NCBI GenBank assembly: GCA_910588135.1
Contig: CAJUOT010000059.1
Span: 1-14,774 of the forward strand
Source of the DNA: an uncultured Oscillospiraceae bacterium
GTDB lineage: Bacteria; Bacillota; Clostridia; Oscillospirales; Oscillospiraceae
Length of the DNA stretch: 14,774 nucleotides
Direction: 5' to 3'
The position numbers and the translations under genes were made by a program. The notes beneath the pieces are model-generated. The model made no database searches, was not told where the DNA came from, and saw only the letters and a list, made by a program, of their open reading frames with translations. Each line of letters begins with the position of its first letter. The first letter of the stretch is position 1. Of this stretch, positions 6,575 to 13,694 are shown piece after piece.

Positions 6575-7963
6575 CTATTGCGGGACGTTTGCCAACAGAA
6601 AATCTACTATTTTTTCAAACGCCATGGAGCGGGACGCCTTCACTAAGATGGTGACCCCTGCCCGCACCTCCCGGGACAGGGCGTTCTTGGCGGCGTCCAG
6701 GGCAGGGAAGTAGTCCGCCTGCTCCAACCCGGCGCTTTTGGCGCCTTCGGCCATGAACCGGGCCAGCTCCCCGATGGCGATGAGCCGGTCCGCCCCGGCC
6801 TGGGCGAAATAGCCTCCCACCGCCCGGTGGAACTGCTCGGAGCCGGGGCCAAGCTCTTTCATGTCTCCGACGACGGCCACGCGGCGGCGGCCCTGAGCGT
6901 CCCCCAGCACGGCGGCGGCGGCCCGCATGGATTGGGGATTGGCGTTGTAGGCGTCGTTGAGGATGACGATATCACCCTTGCAGCGGATGATGTTCATCCG
7001 CATTTTGGTGGGCAGGAAAGCGCCGATGCCCCGGATGATTTCGTCGGGGGCCATGCCCAGCGCCTCGGCCGCTGCGGCGGCCATCAGGGTGGGGTAGATC
7101 ATATGCTGGCCCAATGCGGGTATATTGGCCTGAAACTGCCCCCCCGGGGTTTTGATCCGGCAGGACAGGTGCCCCGCCTCGTCGCTGTTCAAATCGCAGG
7201 CGGTGTAATCCAGCCCGCCGTCCTTCCCCACGAACACGGTGCGCTGGGGCAGCCTGCCCCGCAGGGTGGCCAGCATCGGGTCGTCCCCGTTGAGGATGGC
7301 CAGACCGGCCTTTTTCAAATGGGGGAAAATTTCGCACTTGGCCTTGAAGATGTTCTCCCGGCTGCCCAGGTTTTCAATATGGGCGTCGCCAATGTTGGTG
7401 ATGAGGGCCATGTCCGGCTCCACCAGCCGGGCCAGATAGTCAATCTCCCCGGCGTGGTCCATGCCCATCTCCACCACGCATACCTCATGCTGTTTTTCCA
7501 GCTTGAGCAGGGTGAGGGGCACGCCAATGTCGTTGTTGAAGTTCCCCTCCGTTTTGTGGACGCGGAACCGGGCGCCCAGAACGGCCGCCGTCATATCTTT
7601 TGTGGTGGTCTTGCCCACCGAGCCGGTGACGGCGATAAATGGGATGGGGAAGCGCTTTCTATAATACCGGGCCAGTTCCCACAGGGCGCGCTGGGTGGAG
7701 CGCACCTTGACGTAGAACTTTCCAGGTAGATAGCTCTCCCGCTCCCGTGCGGTGAGGCAGCCCGCCGCCCCCGCCTCCAGGGCGGCGTTGATAAAGGAAT
7801 GGCCGTCAAACCGGTCCCCCTCCAGGGGAATGAACAGGCAGCCGGGCTGGATGTTCCGGCTGTCGGTGCTCACCCCGGCGGACACGGTGTCCAGATCGCT
7901 GAATTCGCCCAGAAGGGTGCCGTCCACCGCTTCCAACAGCTGTCTCAGTGTCAGTGCCTCCAT
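6575..7963 (-). CDS. murF: UDP-N-acetylmuramoyl-tripeptide--D-alanyl-D-alanine ligase
   Basis: MurF adds the D-Ala-D-Ala dipeptide to the UDP-MurNAc-tripeptide with ATP, completing the cytoplasmic pentapeptide precursor. The 462-residue length is normal. The N-terminal Mur domain includes STDSRNIQPG (32-41), where the UDP-sugar is held. The central ligase domain has the P-loop TGSVGKTT (113-120), then EGNFNNDIGVPLTLL, GMDHAGEID and TNIGDAHIE segments characteristic of Mur ligases. The C-terminal domain starts near NDAYNANPQSM (~324-334). The ATG at 7963 has GGAGGAG seven bases upstream. ddl, which makes the dipeptide substrate, lies immediately upstream, so the two steps are paired in one unit as in many Firmicutes. 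Confidence 0.97.
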   Translation of the reverse strand: MEALTLRQLLEAVDGTLLGEFSDLDTVSAGVSTDSRNIQPGCLFIPLEGDRFDGHSFINAALEAGAAGCLTARERESYLPGKFYVKVRSTQRALWELARYYRKRFPIPFIAVTGSVGKTTTKDMTAAVLGARFRVHKTEGNFNNDIGVPLTLLKLEKQHEVCVVEMGMDHAGEIDYLARLVEPDMALITNIGDAHIENLGSRENIFKAKCEIFPHLKKAGLAILNGDDPMLATLRGRLPQRTVFVGKDGGLDYTACDLNSDEAGHLSCRIKTPGGQFQANIPALGQHMIYPTLMAAAAAEALGMAPDEIIRGIGAFLPTKMRMNIIRCKGDIVILNDAYNANPQSMRAAAAVLGDAQGRRRVAVVGDMKELGPGSEQFHRAVGGYFAQAGADRLIAIGELARFMAEGAKSAGLEQADYFPALDAAKNALSREVRAGVTILVKASRSMAFEKIVDFLLANVPQ

Positions 7964-8055
7964 AATGGCGCTCCTCCCATTTTTCCAAATTGCGGTTGTG
8001 CCGTCCTGCCGCGGTTCAGCCGGGCCAGCGCCGGACCACGGGCTGTCCGGTACGC
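7964..8055 (-). other. ddl-murF intergenic gap with small hairpin
   Basis: This 92-bp spacer holds the murF ribosome site (GGAGGAG at 7977-7971) and one short inverted repeat, CCGGAC at 8031-8036 with GTCCGG at 8045-8050. No T-run follows the hairpin in the minus direction, so I do not read it as a terminator; ddl and murF are probably cotranscribed. I see no clear promoter in it. Confidence 0.4.
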
Positions 8056-9114
8056 CTACCGCTGCGTTTTCCGCGCCTTCAAAGACGCCTGGATGATGCG
8101 CTCACACAGTTCGCCGTAGCTGATTCCAACCGCCGCCGCCTCCTGGGGCAGCAGGCTGGTGGGGGTCATGCCGGGCAGGGTGTTGATCTCCAGAAACCAG
8201 GGGGTGCCGTCCTCTGTCACGATAAAGTCGGCCCGGGAGTACACCGACAGCCCCAGGGAGCGAAACACGGTGAGGGCCGCCTCTCCCAGCCGCTTTTCCC
8301 ACTCCTCAGGGATGGGGGCGGGGGTGATCTCCTCCGCCGCGCCGGGCTGGTACTTGTTTTCATAGTCGTAAAAGCCGGTTTTGGGGATGATTTCAATGGA
8401 GGGCAGGGCGCGGTCCTCCAGAATGCCAACCTGAATCTCCCGTCCGGCGATGTACTGTTCCACCACGCATACCCCGCCAAAGTCCAGGCAGTGGGTGAGG
8501 GCGGCGCCCAGCGCCTCCCGGTTATGGACGATGGACACGCCGATGGAGGAGCCGGAGGCCGACGGCTTCACCACGCAGGGCAGCCCTAGGCGCTGGGTGA
8601 GGGCGGGGATATCATCCGCTGTGTAGCGCACCAGCTCCCACTGGGGAGTGGGTACGCCCAGCGGCTCCAGAAAGGGCGCCACGATGCGCTTGGTCAGGTC
8701 CTTGTCCATAGCGATGGCGCTGCCCAAGTAGCCCGCCCCGGTGTAGGGGATGCCCATGAGGTCAAAAGCGGCCTGCACCCGGCCGTCCTCCCCGCAGGTG
8801 CCATGAAGGCCCAGGAACACCATGTCCGCCGACCGGCACAGCTCCAGCACGCCGGGGCCGAACTGGTCCGCGCCCCCCGCTGGACGGGAGGCTTTCACCG
8901 CCGCCAGGTCTGGAGCCTGACGGCCGATTTTGGCCAGTTCTTCCGGAATGGGGGCGGAAAACAGGGCCTGAGGGTTTCCCTCCGTGCCCAGGTACATATC
9001 AATCAAGGCGGCCTCATGTCCGCGCTCCCGCAAAGCGGCGCACACCTTGCAGCCGCTGGAAAGGGACACGTTGCGCTCGGGGCTGAGCCCGCCGGCCAAA
9101 ACCACGATTTTCAT
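8056..9114 (-). CDS. ddl: D-alanine--D-alanine ligase
   Basis: Ddl is a cytoplasmic ATP-grasp ligase that joins two D-alanines. The 352 residues show the N-terminal GGLSPERNVS (8-17), the LHGTCGEDG substrate motif (~103-111), YTGAGYLGSAIAMDK (~124-138), the ATP loop SGSSIGVS (187-194), the GFYDYENKY segment (247-255) and C-terminal EINTLPGMTPTSL. The Tyr near residue 249 in this segment is the residue that, by comparison with E. coli DdlB and VanA, marks D-Ala rather than D-lactate as second substrate. I therefore see no sign of a vancomycin-resistance ligase. The ATG at 9114 follows AAAGGAGAG with about seven bases of spacing. It is the first gene of the minus-strand series, behind the promoter at 9170-9198, and 92 bp before murF. 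Confidence 0.96.
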   Translation of the reverse strand: MKIVVLAGGLSPERNVSLSSGCKVCAALRERGHEAALIDMYLGTEGNPQALFSAPIPEELAKIGRQAPDLAAVKASRPAGGADQFGPGVLELCRSADMVFLGLHGTCGEDGRVQAAFDLMGIPYTGAGYLGSAIAMDKDLTKRIVAPFLEPLGVPTPQWELVRYTADDIPALTQRLGLPCVVKPSASGSSIGVSIVHNREALGAALTHCLDFGGVCVVEQYIAGREIQVGILEDRALPSIEIIPKTGFYDYENKYQPGAAEEITPAPIPEEWEKRLGEAALTVFRSLGLSVYSRADFIVTEDGTPWFLEINTLPGMTPTSLLPQEAAAVGISYGELCERIIQASLKARKTQR

Positions 9115-9169
9115 AGCATCTCTCCTTTGCTTACCTGCTATTCTGCTCCTATTTTATGTTTGAATGTAA

Positions 9170-9198
9170 ATTATACCACAACCTGCCGGAGGAAACAA
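9170..9198 (-). promoter_or_regulatory. Probable sigma-A promoter for ddl-murF series (extended -10)
   Basis: On the minus strand, TATAAT lies at 9175-9170, preceded by TGG (an extended -10), with TTGTTT at 9198-9193, a spacing of 17 bp. The expected start is near 9163, about 50 nt before the ddl ATG. The -10 is a perfect consensus, the -35 matches 4 of 6. This is the only good promoter I see for the minus-strand genes. Confidence 0.7.
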
Positions 9199-9320
9199 GG
9201 GCCGCGGGCCGAAGTCTCTAAAAATGGGGTTTGCGCAGAAAACCCGGCTGAAGGGGTCCGGTTCGCTCTTTCGCACTTAATATTGCGGACAATGGCAGTA
9301 AGAATTTGGTGAAAATACTC

Positions 9321-9349
9321 TTGACAGTAGGGGCTAAATTTGATATCCT
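9321..9349 (+). promoter_or_regulatory. Strong sigma-A promoter of the HPr gene
   Basis: A perfect -35 TTGACA (9321-9326) and a -10 TATCCT (9344-9349) are separated by exactly 17 bp. The start of transcription should be near 9356, leaving a 5' leader of about 75 nt. No clear catabolite-response operator was recognised over it. Confidence 0.8.
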
Positions 9350-9373
9350 ATTCAACATAGAAAGATTCGGATT

Positions 9374-9406
9374 GGACCGGGAGACGCAGGCTGCGTACCC
9401 GGGGCC
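9374..9406 (+). promoter_or_regulatory. 5' leader hairpin of the HPr mRNA
   Basis: CCGGG (9377-9381) pairs with CCCGG (9398-9402), and inside it ACGCA (9384-9388) pairs with TGCGT (9392-9396) around a GGC loop. GG (9374-9375) can also pair with CC (9405-9406). The hairpin ends about 10 nt before the GGAGGG ribosome site. It has no long T-run, so it may stabilise the message or bind a regulator rather than terminate; its role is inference. Confidence 0.5.
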
Positions 9407-9430
9407 GACTTTTGATGGAGGGAATCGCTC

Positions 9431-9694
9431 ATGTTCATGAAAGAGACTACGGTAAATAACCAGGTCGGCCTGCACGCGCGTCCGGCTACGTTTTTTATCC
9501 AGAAGGCCAACGAGTTCAAAAGCTCCATCTGGGTGGAGAAGGAAGACCGCCGTGTCAACGCCAAGAGCCTGCTGGGCGTCCTGTCCCTGGGCATTGTGAA
9601 GGGCACGGCCATCAACCTCATTGCCGACGGTCCTGATGAGGAGGCTGCGATCAACGCTCTAGTGGAGCTGATCAATTCCGAGTTTGCCGAGTAA
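9431..9694 (+). CDS. ptsH: HPr family phosphocarrier protein
   Basis: HPr relays phosphate from enzyme I to sugar-specific PTS enzymes, and in Gram-positives it is also a regulator when phosphorylated on Ser46. The 87 residues have GLHARPAT with His15 at the canonical position and KSLLGVLSLG with Ser46, so both phosphorylation sites are present and it is HPr rather than Crh, which lacks His15. The first ATG (9431) has GGAGGG eight bases upstream and gives this standard numbering; an ATG at 9437 would sit too far from the ribosome site. The gene is alone between its own promoter and terminator, without ptsI. In many clostridia HPr/Crh, whiA, hprK and uvrC cluster together, so finding it beside uvrC may be a remnant of that order, which is inference. 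Confidence 0.93.
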   Translation: MFMKETTVNNQVGLHARPATFFIQKANEFKSSIWVEKEDRRVNAKSLLGVLSLGIVKGTAINLIADGPDEEAAINALVELINSEFAE

Positions 9695-9711
9695 AGCTTA
9701 CGTTGACTATC

Positions 9712-9743
9712 AAAAAAGCGCCGCGATAAGCGGCGCTTTTTTT
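9712..9743 (+). terminator. Intrinsic terminator after HPr
   Basis: GCGCCGC (9718-9724) and GCGGCGC (9730-9736) form a 7-bp GC stem around a GATAA loop, followed by seven T's (9737-9743). Six A's precede the stem (9712-9717), so it could also stop transcription coming from the other side. It begins 17 bp after the HPr stop. Confidence 0.93.
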
Positions 9744-10040
9744 GTAAGAAGCGCGGAGCAGACGGCTGCAAGGAAGCCTAGACTGGAGCGAGGGGCGCAA
9801 ACCAAAGAGGAGAGGGGCGGAGCCCCGAGTGTTTGCGGCCCGAGTCGAAGGGAAGCCAGACCGTAAGCCAGCCCAACGCGAGCGTGACAACGTTTGGAGC
9901 AAGCTGTGTATCGCTCGTTTCCGGCCTTGCCAGAAACTCGCGCACCACGCTGCTCCTCCGTTTCCCACAAAGCCAAAGGGCGGCTTTGCGGGAACCCAAC
10001 TTAAAGTGCTGAGCCGCCGTGAACAGGAGGTGGGATCAAG
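9744..10040. other. Structured intergenic stretch, possible dispersed repeat or RNA
   Basis: These 297 bp between the HPr terminator and uvrC hold no gene I can support. Several inverted repeats are visible. GCAAAC (9797-9802) pairs with GTTTGC (9831-9836), enclosing GGGGC-GGA-GCCCC (9814-9826). CGAGCG (9879-9884) pairs with CGCTCG (9912-9917). CCCACAAAGCC (9964-9974) pairs with GGCTTTGCGGG (9982-9992) with one mismatch around AAAGGGC. Short open frames run on both strands but lack good ribosome sites. I see no clear promoter for uvrC. The sequence style resembles intergenic repeat elements of Oscillospiraceae, but that is from general impression only. Confidence 0.4.
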
Positions 10041-11885
10041 TTGACATTTGAAGAACTCAGGGACAAGGCCCACGCCCTGCCTTTGAAGCCCGGCGTGTAT
10101 ATCATGCAGAACGCCGCCAGTGAGGTCATCTACGTGGGCAAGGCCAAGGCACTGAAAAACCGGGTGAGCCAGTATTTCCAGGATCAATCCCGGCACAATG
10201 AAAAAACCAGGGCCATGGTAAGCCAGATCGACCACTTTGACGTGATTGTGGTTCAGTCGGAATTCGAGGCGCTGGTGCTGGAGTGCGCCCTCATCAAGCG
10301 CCACCAGCCCCGGTATAACATCCTGCTCAAAGACAGCAAAGGCTTTCCCTACATCCGGCTGTCCCCGGGGGACTACCCCCGATTTTCCCTGGCCTCCAAA
10401 GCGGAAAACGACGGGGCGCGCTATTTTGGGCCCTACGGCTCCCGCTTTGCCAGCCAGGGGATCATCGACGCCCTGCGGCAGGCCCTGCGCCTGCCGGCCT
10501 GCCGCAGGAAATTTCCCCGGGACATCGGGAAGGAGCGGCCCTGCCTGAATTTTCACATGGGCGTGTGCGACGGCTACTGCCGGCCCGAGATGGATCAGAC
10601 CCAGTACAAGCGCTCCGTCGACCAGGCGGTGCGGCTGCTGGAGGGACGGCTGGACGAAGTGGTGGACGAGCTGTCCGCCGAGATGGAGCAGGCGGCGGAG
10701 GAGCTGCGCTTTGAGAAAGCCGCCCAGATTCGGGACCGCATCCGCTCCATCCAGCTGCTGTCCACCCGGCAGAAGGCGGTGGCGGGGTCGCTGGCAGACA
10801 CTGATGTGGTGGGGTACCACCGGGGGGAGGCCAAAAGCTGCTTTGTGGTGCTGCATTATATCGGCGGCGAGCTGGCCGCGAAGGACTGGGAGCTGCTGGG
10901 CGTCCCTATGGAGGACGAGCAGACCACCGTGTCCACCCTGGCGGCCCAGTACTACGGCGGGCGGGGCCAACTGCCGAAGCAGATTCTGCTGCCCTGCGAC
11001 ATCGACGAGCGCTTGGAGCTGGCCCGGATGCTGACGGAGTCCGTGGGCCGGAAGGTGGAGGTGCTCACACCCCAGCGTGGGGCCAAGATGGAGCTGGTGA
11101 AGCTGGCCAACGAAAACGCCGCGGAGGAGGCGCTGCGGGCCACCACGGCGGAGGAGCGCCGCTCCAAGCTGACGGAGGCGCTGGGGGCCCTGCTGGGGCT
11201 GGAAGAGCCGCCCCACCGGATTGAGGCGTTCGACATCTCCAACACGGGGAGCTCGGATATTGTGGCGTCCATGACCGTCCACGTAGACGGCAGGCCGCTG
11301 AAGCGGGACTACCGCCATTTCAAGCTGAAGGATATGCCCCACGCCGACGACTACGCCTCCATGGAGCAGGTGGTGGAGCGGCGGTTCCGGCGCTACCTGG
11401 ACGGGGATGAGAAGTTTGGGGACCTGCCCGATCTGCTGCTCATCGACGGCGGCGCGGGGCAGGTGAAGGCCGCCCAGGAGGCGCTTTCCAAGCTGGGCCT
11501 GTCCATCCCCGCCTATGGCATGGTGAAGGACAGCCGCCACCGCACCCGGGCCTTGCAGGCCGGGGATGGCCGTGAGATCGGCATACAGGCCAATCAGGCC
11601 CTGTTTGCCATGGTGGGCCGCATCCAGGAGGAGACCCACCGTTTTGCCATTGAATTCCACCGCCAGCAGCAGGCGGGGCATTTGAAGGGTTCGGCGCTGG
11701 ATGACATCTCTGGCGTTGGCCCCGCCCGGAAGGCTCAGCTTTTGAAGGCCTTCAAAAGCGTGAAAGCTATGAAAGCGGCCTCGCTGGAGGAACTGGCCGC
11801 TGTGGTGCCCAGAAACACCGCCCAGGCGGTGTATACCCGCTTTCATAAGCCGGAGGATGACCGGGGAAAGGATGAGACGCCATGA
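10041..11885 (+). CDS. uvrC: UvrABC excinuclease subunit C
   Basis: UvrC makes both incisions around a DNA lesion after loading by UvrA-UvrB in nucleotide excision repair. The 614 residues are of normal length. The N-terminal GIY-YIG nuclease has PGVYIM (17-22), YVGKA (31-35), Arg41 and the likely catalytic Glu76. A UVR motif for UvrB contact is at ~205-235 (LRFEKAAQIRDRI). The C-terminal RNase H-like nuclease shows EAFDISN (~397-403), LLLIDGGAGQVKA (~466-478) and KDSRHRT (~489-495), followed by helix-hairpin-helix DNA binding motifs (DDISGVGPARKAQLL, ~555-570). The start is TTG at 10041, with AGGAGG at 10025-10030 and 10-bp spacing. It overlaps rsmD by ATGA. Confidence 0.97.
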   Translation: MTFEELRDKAHALPLKPGVYIMQNAASEVIYVGKAKALKNRVSQYFQDQSRHNEKTRAMVSQIDHFDVIVVQSEFEALVLECALIKRHQPRYNILLKDSKGFPYIRLSPGDYPRFSLASKAENDGARYFGPYGSRFASQGIIDALRQALRLPACRRKFPRDIGKERPCLNFHMGVCDGYCRPEMDQTQYKRSVDQAVRLLEGRLDEVVDELSAEMEQAAEELRFEKAAQIRDRIRSIQLLSTRQKAVAGSLADTDVVGYHRGEAKSCFVVLHYIGGELAAKDWELLGVPMEDEQTTVSTLAAQYYGGRGQLPKQILLPCDIDERLELARMLTESVGRKVEVLTPQRGAKMELVKLANENAAEEALRATTAEERRSKLTEALGALLGLEEPPHRIEAFDISNTGSSDIVASMTVHVDGRPLKRDYRHFKLKDMPHADDYASMEQVVERRFRRYLDGDEKFGDLPDLLLIDGGAGQVKAAQEALSKLGLSIPAYGMVKDSRHRTRALQAGDGREIGIQANQALFAMVGRIQEETHRFAIEFHRQQQAGHLKGSALDDISGVGPARKAQLLKAFKSVKAMKAASLEELAAVVPRNTAQAVYTRFHKPEDDRGKDETP

Positions 11886-12433
11886 GAGTGATCACGGGAC
11901 TTGCCAAGGGCCGGCGGCTGGAGGAGCTGCCCGGTCTGGCCACCCGCCCCACCACCGACCGGGTAAAGGAGGGGCTGTTCAGCGCCATCCAGTTCGACAT
12001 TGAGGGCAGGCGGGTGCTGGACCTGTTCGCGGGCACTGGGCAGCTGGGCATCGAGGCGCTGAGCCGGGGGGCGGCCTTTTGCGATTTTGTGGACAATGCC
12101 CCCGCCGCGCTGAACATCGTCCGGCGCAACGTGAAGTCCTGCGGCTTTGAGGACCGCTCCGCCTGCCATGGCAGGGACTTTGCCGCCTTCCTCAATGGAA
12201 GCCGGGGAAAGTACGGCCTGGTTTTTCTGGACCCGCCCTATGCCTCCGGGAATCTGGAACGGGCGCTGGAGCTCATTGCCGCGATTGACATTGTGGCTGA
12301 AAATGGTATAATAGTGTGCGAAAGTCCGGCGGACCATATGCTCCCCGGCCTCCCGCCCCCTTACGAAAAAGGGCGGGAGTACCGCTACGGCAGGATCAAA
12401 TTCACCCTGTACCGCAGGAGGGCAAACCCATGA
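11882..12433 (+). CDS. rsmD: 16S rRNA (guanine(966)-N(2))-methyltransferase
   Basis: RsmD methylates G966 of 16S rRNA with S-adenosylmethionine. The 183 residues have the family's N-terminal RPTTDRVKEGLFS (22-34), the SAM-binding motif DLFAGTGQLGIEAL (47-60) and the catalytic DPPY (117-120). The ATG overlaps the uvrC stop (ATGA), and its own stop overlaps the coaD start in the same way, so uvrC, rsmD and coaD form one translationally coupled operon. The rsmD-coaD pairing is widespread in bacteria. Nothing odd is seen in the sequence. Confidence 0.95.
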   Translation: MRVITGLAKGRRLEELPGLATRPTTDRVKEGLFSAIQFDIEGRRVLDLFAGTGQLGIEALSRGAAFCDFVDNAPAALNIVRRNVKSCGFEDRSACHGRDFAAFLNGSRGKYGLVFLDPPYASGNLERALELIAAIDIVAENGIIVCESPADHMLPGLPPPYEKGREYRYGRIKFTLYRRRANP

Positions 12434-12930
12434 GACGCGCCATCTATCCCGGCAGCTTCGACCCGGTGACCCTGGGCCACCTGGATATTATCAAGCGGGC
12501 CGCCGCCATTTTTGACGAACTGATCGTGTGTGTCAGCGTGAATTCCGCCAAAAATATGGGGCTGTTTCCCCCGGAGGAGCGGGTGGAACTGATCCGGCAG
12601 GTGACGGACGACCTGCCCAACGTGAAGGTGGACTGCGCCCAGGGGCTGGTGGCGGATTACGCCAAGAGCCACCGCGCCAGGGTGCTGGTAAAAGGGCTGC
12701 GGGCGGTATCCGACTACGAGTCGGAGATTCAGATGGCCATGGTCAACGCCAAACTGTACCCCAGGCTGGACACCGTGTTTCTCTATACCCGGCCCAAGTA
12801 CGCCTACCTCAGCTCCACCGTGGTGAAGGAACTGGCCCGGTACGGCGCGGACCTGTCCGACTTTGTGCCCAGGCAGATCATTGGCCGGGTGCGGGAGAAG
12901 GTGGCGGAGAGCGGGCGGGAATACCTGTAA
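12430..12930 (+). CDS. coaD: Phosphopantetheine adenylyltransferase
   Basis: CoaD transfers AMP from ATP to 4'-phosphopantetheine, the step before CoaE in coenzyme A synthesis. The 166 residues are a complete nucleotidyltransferase: YPGSFDPVTLGH (6-17) with the T-x-G-H ATP motif, VKGLRAVSDYESEIQMAMVN (~87-106) for phosphopantetheine contact, and YLSSTVVKELARYG (~124-137), the S-S-T-x-x-K/R motif. The ATG at 12430 has GGAGGG (12417-12422) seven bases upstream and overlaps the rsmD stop by ATGA. It precedes a small coiled-coil gene by 33 bp. coaE lies 12 kb away on the other strand in this same window, so the two final pathway enzymes are nearby but not cotranscribed. Confidence 0.97.
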   Translation: MRRAIYPGSFDPVTLGHLDIIKRAAAIFDELIVCVSVNSAKNMGLFPPEERVELIRQVTDDLPNVKVDCAQGLVADYAKSHRARVLVKGLRAVSDYESEIQMAMVNAKLYPRLDTVFLYTRPKYAYLSSTVVKELARYGADLSDFVPRQIIGRVREKVAESGREYL

Positions 12931-12963
12931 AAACGCAAATTTTACCAAAAGGAGAGATGACGC

Positions 12964-13488
12964 ATGGCGACTGCTGTGGATGAGCTGCTGGATATGTTGT
13001 TTGACATGATTGACGAGGCAAAAAATGCGGCGTTCAGCGGGGACAAGTGCGTGATTGAGCGTGACAAGGCCCTGGATCTCATTGAGGACGCCAAGAAGCA
13101 GCTCCCCGTGGATCTGGCCGAGGCCCGGAAAATCCTCAACGCCCGGAATGAATACCTAGCCGCCGCCAAGCGGGAGGCGGAGGAGATCCGCAAGCGGGCG
13201 GAGATCGAGGCCAACCAGATGGTGAGCGAGGCCCCTGTGATGACCCAGGCCCGGCAGAAAGCCCGGGAGGTGCTGGCCCACGCCGACGAGGAGGCAAAAA
13301 AAACCTGCCGGGAGGCCAACGAGTACTGCGTGGACCTGCTGCGCCGCACGGAGGACGCCTTGGCTGCCGCCCATTCGGAAATGCGGCAGGTGCACAACCA
13401 GTTCCGCACCGGCATGGGGGGGAGCGGCAGCTCCGCGCCGTCCCAGTCCGGCAGCAGCCGGCTGTATGACGCTGAGGCGGACGGCTGA
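12964..13488 (+). CDS. Coiled-coil protein, SepIVA/DivIVA-like (function unproven)
   Basis: This 174-residue, mostly helical, highly charged protein has no membrane segment. The N-terminal block (1-65) includes CVIERDKALDLIEDAKKQLP (29-48) and LAEARKILNARNEYL (51-65). A heptad-like Ala/Glu/Lys/Arg coiled coil runs from ~66 to 145, and a Gly/Ser-rich tail (150-165) follows. Proteins like this are commonly labelled ATPase or V-type ATPase subunit H-like, but I see no P-loop or ATPase motif, so that label is doubtful. From memory, the N-terminal block resembles mycobacterial SepIVA (Rv2927c), a DivIVA-like septation factor encoded near coaD. The C-terminal ANEYCVDLLRRTEDAL region resembles the same protein's C-terminus, with the middle repeats missing. 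The ATG at 12964 follows AAAAGGAGAG, 33 bp after coaD, and a terminator ends the operon. Confidence 0.8.
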   Translation: MATAVDELLDMLFDMIDEAKNAAFSGDKCVIERDKALDLIEDAKKQLPVDLAEARKILNARNEYLAAAKREAEEIRKRAEIEANQMVSEAPVMTQARQKAREVLAHADEEAKKTCREANEYCVDLLRRTEDALAAAHSEMRQVHNQFRTGMGGSGSSAPSQSGSSRLYDAEADG

Positions 13489-13517
13489 CACGGAAGGAAA
13501 AACAGAAAAGGCTTTGA

Positions 13518-13550
13518 CCCCGCCGCGGGAAACCGCGGCGGGGCTTTTTT
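13518..13550 (+). terminator. Strong intrinsic terminator of the uvrC-rsmD-coaD-coiled-coil operon
   Basis: CCCCGCCGCGG (13518-13528) pairs perfectly with CCGCGGCGGGG (13533-13543) around a GAAA tetraloop, and C plus six T's follow (13545-13550). It lies 29 bp after the coiled-coil gene and separates that operon from mraZ. Confidence 0.95.
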
Positions 13551-13636
13551 GCGTCCGCCACTATATATGGAACCGGCGGAGAGTGCTCCCCCATCATCCG
13601 GTAAGACCCAGTGCCTGCACGGCCTTAAAACGAATG

Positions 13637-13650
13637 TTTGTGCGAACAAA
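13637..13650. repeat. Short inverted repeat upstream of the mraZ promoter
   Basis: TTTGT (13637-13641) and ACAAA (13646-13650) flank GCGA. It is centred about 55 bp before the -35 and could be a protein site, but five-base arms can occur by chance. It does not fit the Firmicute LexA box CGAAC-N4-GTTCG. Confidence 0.25.
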
Positions 13651-13656
13651 TGGATG

Positions 13657-13694
13657 ATTCCACCCTGAAAAAAGGGAAATTCCAGGGAAAAAAG
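13657..13694. promoter_or_regulatory. Phased A-tracts / UP-like element and imperfect direct repeat
   Basis: ATTCCACCCTGAAAAAAG (13657-13674) is imperfectly repeated as ATTCCAGGGAAAAAAG (13679-13694). The two A6 tracts (13668-13673 and 13688-13693) are 20 bp apart, two helical turns, and end four bases before the -35. This is a typical bent-DNA or UP-element arrangement that should strengthen the mraZ promoter; the effect is inference. Confidence 0.5.

Larger units (their letters stand above)
9115..9430. other. Divergent intergenic region between ddl and HPr
   Basis: This 316-bp region separates ddl (leftward) from the HPr gene (rightward). It contains the ddl promoter near 9170-9198, the HPr promoter at 9321-9349 and the HPr leader hairpin near 9374-9406. 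Between the two -35 elements, roughly 9199-9320, I see no gene, clear operator or strong repeat. Its AT-rich edges stand out from the GC-rich coding sequence. Confidence 0.6.

Noticed and set aside
8056..9114. Possible vancomycin-resistance type D-Ala-D-Lac ligase
   Set aside because: The GFYDYENKY segment has the Tyr typical of D-Ala-D-Ala ligases, and no vanH or vanX neighbours are present.
6575..9114. ddl-murF lying apart from the mraZ-rsmH cluster
   Set aside because: A ddl-murF pair outside the main division cluster is normal in many Firmicutes, so the split is not notable.
9710..9999. Short minus-strand frames of 88 and 73 codons in the HPr-uvrC gap
   Set aside because: No ribosome site or conserved motif, overlapping frames on both strands, and they run over inverted repeats; better seen as a structured spacer than as genes.
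9672..11846. A 724-codon open frame on the minus strand across uvrC
   Set aside because: It mirrors uvrC, which has all family motifs and a ribosome site; the product is His/Gly/Leu-rich with no recognisable domain.
13631..13650. Possible LexA (SOS) box near CGAATGTTTG and CGAACA
   Set aside because: The half-sites do not make the CGAAC-N4-GTTCG pattern; only a short five-base inverted repeat remains.
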